Shown here in pieces: positions 13,951-16,333 of a stretch of 16,333 nt of DNA (positions within the stretch are counted from its first letter, which is position 1; each line of letters opens with the position of its first letter). Origin of the DNA: Polynucleobacter sp. UBA962 (lineage in GTDB: Bacteria; Pseudomonadota; Gammaproteobacteria; Burkholderiales; Burkholderiaceae). Location of the stretch: positions 1,653-17,985 of the forward strand of contig DBCI01000081.1 of assembly GCA_002292975.1 (NCBI GenBank), given 5' to 3'. The notes below the pieces were generated by a model. The model was not told where the DNA came from. It saw only the letters and a list, made by a program, of their open reading frames with translations, and ran no database searches. The position numbers were made by a program, and so were the translations under genes.

Positions 13951-14613
13951 GTGAAGCACGAGATTCGGGTCTGGGATTTACCAACTCGTCTATTTCATTG
14001 GATGCTTGCTCTTTGCATCGTTCTTGGAGTTGTCTTCGTAAAGATTGGCGGTAACGCCATGCAATGGCATGCATATTGTGGCTATATTGCCTTAGCCTTA
14101 GTACTCTTTCGGATTATTTGGGGATTTGCGGGATCCTGGCATGCCCGCTTTGCTAACTTTGTACCAAGTCCTAAACGACTAATTGCATATCTCAAGGGAG
14201 AGACAGCAGAAGGCCTTGGCCATAATCCTCTGGGAGCACTATCGGTAATCGCGCTTTTATTGGCTGTGCTCTTGCAGGCTTCCACAGGACTTTTTGCGGA
14301 CGATGATATTTTTTTTCAAGGACCGCTGGCTAAATACGTATCGAATGCAACCGTTGCATTTTTGACGAGCGTGCATCGCTTTAATCAATACATCATCATG
14401 GCACTGGTTGCATTGCATATAGGCGCCATTATTTTTTATCAAATCTATAAAAAAGAATCCTTGATCGGACCTATGATTACTGGGGATAAAAAAGTCCTAG
14501 TGACTAATGAAGTCTCAGTTTCCACAGAATCAATCGACACTGGTAAGCAGCGCTTGGCTGCCCTAGCGATTTTTGTAACAGTAGGGGTTGGACTGTATTA
14601 CTTGACTAAGTAG
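13951..14613 (+). CDS. Cytochrome b561 family (Ni/Fe-hydrogenase b-type) protein
   Basis: This 220-residue inner-membrane di-heme cytochrome b carries electrons between quinone and periplasmic partners. It opens with the family motif RVWDLPTRLFHW and has four hydrophobic helices plus a fifth near the C-terminus (about 200-218). Likely heme ligands are H16, H40, H142 and H156. The conserved GHNPLGALS segment (90-98) is present. The start is GTG at 13951, one base after the stop of the dehydrogenase gene; a GGAG lies about a dozen bases upstream. Its tight placement suggests cotranscription with the catabolic genes, while the convergent neighbour encodes cytochrome c', with which such cytochromes b are often paired. 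What it donates to or accepts from is not shown by the sequence. Confidence 0.9.
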   Translation: MKHEIRVWDLPTRLFHWMLALCIVLGVVFVKIGGNAMQWHAYCGYIALALVLFRIIWGFAGSWHARFANFVPSPKRLIAYLKGETAEGLGHNPLGALSVIALLLAVLLQASTGLFADDDIFFQGPLAKYVSNATVAFLTSVHRFNQYIIMALVALHIGAIIFYQIYKKESLIGPMITGDKKVLVTNEVSVSTESIDTGKQRLAALAIFVTVGVGLYYLTK

Positions 14614-14645
14614 ATATAGTTAGTAAGGTCCGTGAAGCCAGAATA

Positions 14646-15107
14646 TTACTTTTTGCGGAAGTCATCGTGGCATGCTTTGCACGTTTGACTAGCAGCGCCC
14701 AATGCCTTTTTGAGGTTCTCAGGATTACCCGATTGCGCTGCACTATTAAGATCGGCTACTGCTGCTTGCATCTTCTCAGAGGCGGATTTGAACTTAGCCC
14801 CGTCTGTCCATATATTGGGCTGGGCTTTACCACCTTCTGTGCCAGCGCCAAACGCTTGCCATGGCATGCCAGATAGCATGCTAATAATGGCTGCATTACG
14901 AACCACATTGTCTTTGTTGTAGGGGGTCTCACCCTTTACTACCGCTGCCAAGCGCCCCATATGAGCGCCCATCAGCGCAAAAGTGCTTTGCCGATATTTA
15001 ACCGCATCTTCTGGTTTCGCAAACTGTGCAAACGCTGGGCTTGCAATACTTAGGCTAATAGCAGAAATAAGTGTTCCAAGAGCAATACGGGAATAGTGGG
15101 TCTTCAT
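14646..15107 (-). CDS. Cytochrome c' (periplasmic)
   Basis: This 153-residue precursor has a signal peptide (cleavage predicted after AFA at residue 27). The mature four-helix-bundle sequence begins QFAKPEDAVKYRQSTFALMG, typical of cytochrome c'. The heme-attachment motif CKACH (143-147) lies near the C-terminus, with H147 as the proximal ligand, as the family requires. Cytochromes c' bind NO and CO at a five-coordinate heme and are linked to NO tolerance, although roles vary. The frame is open to 15146, but GGAGG five bases before the ATG at 15107, and the signal peptide starting there, fix the start. It needs the CcmABCDEF machinery encoded at the left of this window. It converges with the cytochrome b gene, and I see no terminator in the 32 bases between them. 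Confidence 0.95.
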   Translation of the reverse strand: MKTHYSRIALGTLISAISLSIASPAFAQFAKPEDAVKYRQSTFALMGAHMGRLAAVVKGETPYNKDNVVRNAAIISMLSGMPWQAFGAGTEGGKAQPNIWTDGAKFKSASEKMQAAVADLNSAAQSGNPENLKKALGAASQTCKACHDDFRKK

Positions 15108-15112
15108 AGAAA

Positions 15113-15117
15113 CCTCC
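15113..15117 (-). promoter_or_regulatory. Ribosome binding site deciding the cytochrome c' start
   Basis: On the minus strand GGAGG is followed by five bases and ATG at 15107. The longer frame starting at 15146 has no comparable signal and would put 13 residues in front of the signal peptide. Confidence 0.85.
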
Positions 15118-15196
15118 AAAAGAAAAATGCTACTAAGGTAATTCAAAGCATACCTGATTTTATGAAGGGTATTGCTAAGTTTGTTTAAGTCAATTT

Positions 15197-15865
15197 TTAG
15201 GGTGAAAACACCATTCTGAGCGGCGAGGTGAGGGCACGTAGGATGGCAATAAAAAGGTCACTTAATGGCATCATCCACCACTGCGATATGACCCCAGTAA
15301 AAAGAAGTCCTAAAACAATAAAAAAGCCCCAAGGCTCTAGTTTGCCAAACATCAAGGCTTGTCTTCGGGGCAGGATTCCGGCAAGGATACGGCCTCCATC
15401 AAGCGGGGGTAAGGGAAATAAGTTGAAAACGAGTAGACCAATATTCCAAAATACACCCGCTTTGGCCATCGAGATTAAAAATGGCTCATTGACATCAAAA
15501 CCCTGAATTAAGATCCAAAATACTGCCCACAAAATAGCCTGAATGAAATTGGATCCCGGACCAGCCAAAGCCACCCAAATCATGTCAATGCGAGGATTGC
15601 GAAGTTGATTAAAACGAACTGGCACTGGTTTGGCATAGCCCACTAAAAAAGGAGAGCTTGCTAGGACAAGGGCAATGGGTATTAAAACAGTGCCAATTGG
15701 GTCAATGTGTTTTAATGGGTTTAAAGTAACTCTGCCTAGCAAAAAAGCAGTGTTATCCCCTAATCGTTTTGCGGCGTAGCCATGAGCAGCCTCATGGATT
15801 GTGATGGCAAAAATGAGGGGTATAGCATTAATTGCGATTGCTTGGATAGAATAGTCAGTAAACAT
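15197..15865 (-). CDS. Site-2 protease-type M50 membrane metallopeptidase
   Basis: This 222-residue polytopic membrane protein belongs to the compact group of M50 zinc proteases that cut within membranes. The active site is visible as HEAAH (24-28), followed by GYAAKRLGD, and the third ligand region NLFPLPPLDGGRI (148-160, D156). VALAGPGSNF (98-107) is also a family segment. The product has about six hydrophobic stretches and no PDZ domain. The physiological target is unknown. The frame extends to 15943, but MFTDYSIQAI at 15865 is where the family begins; upstream in-frame ATG codons, such as 15892, would add residues unlike a membrane protein and run into the divergent small gene. No strong ribosome binding site is seen at 15865, so the start is moderately certain. 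Confidence 0.9.
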   Translation of the reverse strand: MFTDYSIQAIAINAIPLIFAITIHEAAHGYAAKRLGDNTAFLLGRVTLNPLKHIDPIGTVLIPIALVLASSPFLVGYAKPVPVRFNQLRNPRIDMIWVALAGPGSNFIQAILWAVFWILIQGFDVNEPFLISMAKAGVFWNIGLLVFNLFPLPPLDGGRILAGILPRRQALMFGKLEPWGFFIVLGLLFTGVISQWWMMPLSDLFIAILRALTSPLRMVFSP

Positions 15866-15893
15866 AGCTACATCATATCGACAGGAGCCCATT

Positions 15894-16055
15894 GTGACCG
15901 ATGAGAAGAAACCCCTAGCCAAACCCGCAGTTAAAGCCCCCAAAGCTCCACAGCGCCCACCAACTGGAAAGGGGCCACAAAGCTTAGGCGGAAAGCCTCA
16001 GCAGGGCTTTGGTGGTGGTAAAGGAATGATGCGTAAGGCTGGCCGCGGCCGTTAG
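15894..16055 (+). CDS. Small Pro/Lys/Gly-rich basic protein, unknown function
   Basis: A GTG at 15894 preceded by AGGAG six bases upstream (15883-15887) opens a 53-residue frame ending in TAG. It begins MTDEKKPLAKPAVKAPKAPQ, continues with Gly/Gln/Lys-rich low-complexity sequence (GGKPQQGFGGGKG) and ends MMRKAGRGR. It has no cysteine, no hydrophobic segment and almost no predicted structure; it is strongly basic. I recognise no family. A nucleic-acid or acidic-partner binding role is possible but unproven. It diverges from the M50 protease with 28 bases between the two starts. The support for it being a gene is the good ribosome site and the biased, coherent composition, not homology. Confidence 0.55.
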   Translation: MTDEKKPLAKPAVKAPKAPQRPPTGKGPQSLGGKPQQGFGGGKGMMRKAGRGR

Positions 16056-16078
16056 GCCCGCCCAATCGTGGATAATGA

Positions 16079-16103
16079 CCAATTACAGCCTCGCTGAAAT
16101 TGG
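16079..16103 (+). repeat. Imperfect inverted repeat overlapping the ribosome site of the 45-residue gene
   Basis: The outer arms CCAATT and AATTGG (16079-16084 and 16098-16103) and inner arms CAGC and GCTG (16086-16089 and 16093-16096) are separated by a single A opposite A. This gives a ten-pair stem with one mismatch and a CTC loop. The 3' arm covers the first two bases of GGGAG (16102-16106), the ribosome site of the next gene. No U tract follows on either strand, so it is not an intrinsic terminator; it may act in RNA or as a protein site. Confidence 0.5.
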
Positions 16104-16112
16104 GAGATAACA

Positions 16113-16250
16113 ATGAATGAATGGCATAACGAAGATAAAGGCGCTATTAATAAAAAGATCATTACTTTGATTGTGATGCTTGCAGCCGCCACAAGTCTTG
16201 CTATTTTGTTTGCATTAGTTGCCGCTCATACCGGCTATGTGTTTAGTTAG
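16113..16250 (+). CDS. Small single-pass membrane protein, unknown function
   Basis: ATG at 16113, six bases after GGGAG, encodes 45 residues. There is a charged N-terminal part (MNEWHNEDKGAINKK), one hydrophobic helix (about 16-38) and a short tail HTGYVFS. By the positive-inside rule the KK just before the helix places the N-terminus in the cytoplasm. I recognise no family. It sits 57 bases after the 53-residue gene and 21 bases before the next start, so it may share a transcript with both. The ribosome site and clean topology support a real gene. Confidence 0.6.
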   Translation: MNEWHNEDKGAINKKIITLIVMLAAATSLAILFALVAAHTGYVFS

Positions 16251-16271
16251 GACCTATTCATCATCCCAATA

Positions 16272-16333
16272 ATGGGACTTCCACTGAGCGGTCTATCACT
16301 CGCAGCTATTTTTTGTGGGGCAGGTCTTGGTGC
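16272..16333 (+). CDS. Start of a membrane protein, possibly the CrcB fluoride channel (cut by window edge)
   Basis: From ATG at 16272 the frame runs open to the window end, giving MGLPLSGLSLAAIFCGAGLG and part of the next codon. A hydrophobic N-terminus ending in FCGAGLGA resembles the first helix of CrcB/Fluc fluoride channels, which continue with a conserved arginine after this glycine-rich turn. With only about 20 residues the assignment is tentative, and no clear ribosome binding site precedes the ATG. Confidence 0.35.
   Translation, partial: MGLPLSGLSLAAIFCGAGLG

Noticed and set aside
14614..14645. Search for a terminator between the convergent cytochrome b and cytochrome c' genes
   Set aside because: No inverted repeat with a T tract is visible in the 32 bases, so none is called.
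15866..15943. N-terminal extension of the M50 protease
   Set aside because: It overlaps a small divergent gene with a good ribosome site, and the added residues do not resemble the family start.
16040..16052. GGCCGCGGCC palindrome near the end of the 53-residue gene
   Set aside because: Explained by Gly-Arg codons (GGC CGC GGC CGT) and not followed by a U tract.
1..16333. Search for CRISPR arrays, tRNA/rRNA genes, insertion sequences, toxin-antitoxin or phage-defence genes
   Set aside because: No spaced direct repeats, RNA-gene signatures, transposase motifs or defence-family domains were seen by eye on either strand.

Overview
This window looks like a stretch of a beta-proteobacterial chromosome, most likely a freshwater Burkholderiales member such as Polynucleobacter. 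That assignment is inferred from the moderate-to-low GC content, tightly packed genes, the Ccm and cytochrome c' protein sequences and the TRAP-type uptake genes. I see no rRNA, tRNA, CRISPR array, insertion sequence, integrase or phage gene. All the large genes appear intact, except the two cut by the window ends. No stretch over 300 bases lacks a gene.

Region 1 (1-4604, minus strand) is a cytochrome c maturation (System I) operon. In transcription order it holds a secreted M23 (LytM-type) peptidase gene, then ccmA, ccmB, ccmC, ccmD, ccmE and the start of ccmF, which runs off the left edge. The ccm genes overlap or nearly abut. ccmC appears to use a TTG start and lies behind a 68-base gap. 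A small divergent gene (4691-4942) encodes a secreted protein carrying one PsiF-type repeat.

Region 2 (4988-14613) is a catabolic and uptake island built from two divergent transcription units plus one convergent gene. Leftward from about 11150 run a D-2-hydroxyacid dehydrogenase, a DHDPS/KDG-aldolase-type lyase, a TAXI-type TRAP solute receptor and a fused 4TM/12TM TRAP permease. A terminator-like hairpin sits between receptor and permease. Rightward from 11222 run an IlvD/Edd-family aldonate-type dehydratase, a 3-hydroxyacyl-CoA-dehydrogenase-family oxidoreductase and a b561-type cytochrome b. A mandelate-racemase-group acid-sugar dehydratase (4988-6124) converges on the permease across a shared bidirectional terminator. 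Together they suggest import of an organic or sugar acid, dehydration to a 2-keto-3-deoxy acid, and cleavage or redox conversion to central intermediates. The substrate cannot be read from the sequence. No regulator gene lies in the window, but the divergent promoter region holds a perfect 11-bp palindrome overlapping a good -35 element.

Region 3 (14646-16333) holds a cytochrome c' gene convergent with the cytochrome b gene, and a site-2-type M50 membrane protease. Two small genes follow (a 53-residue Pro/Lys/Gly-rich protein and a 45-residue single-pass membrane protein), then the first codons of a membrane protein that may be a CrcB fluoride channel. The cytochrome c' depends on the Ccm machinery encoded at the other end of the window.
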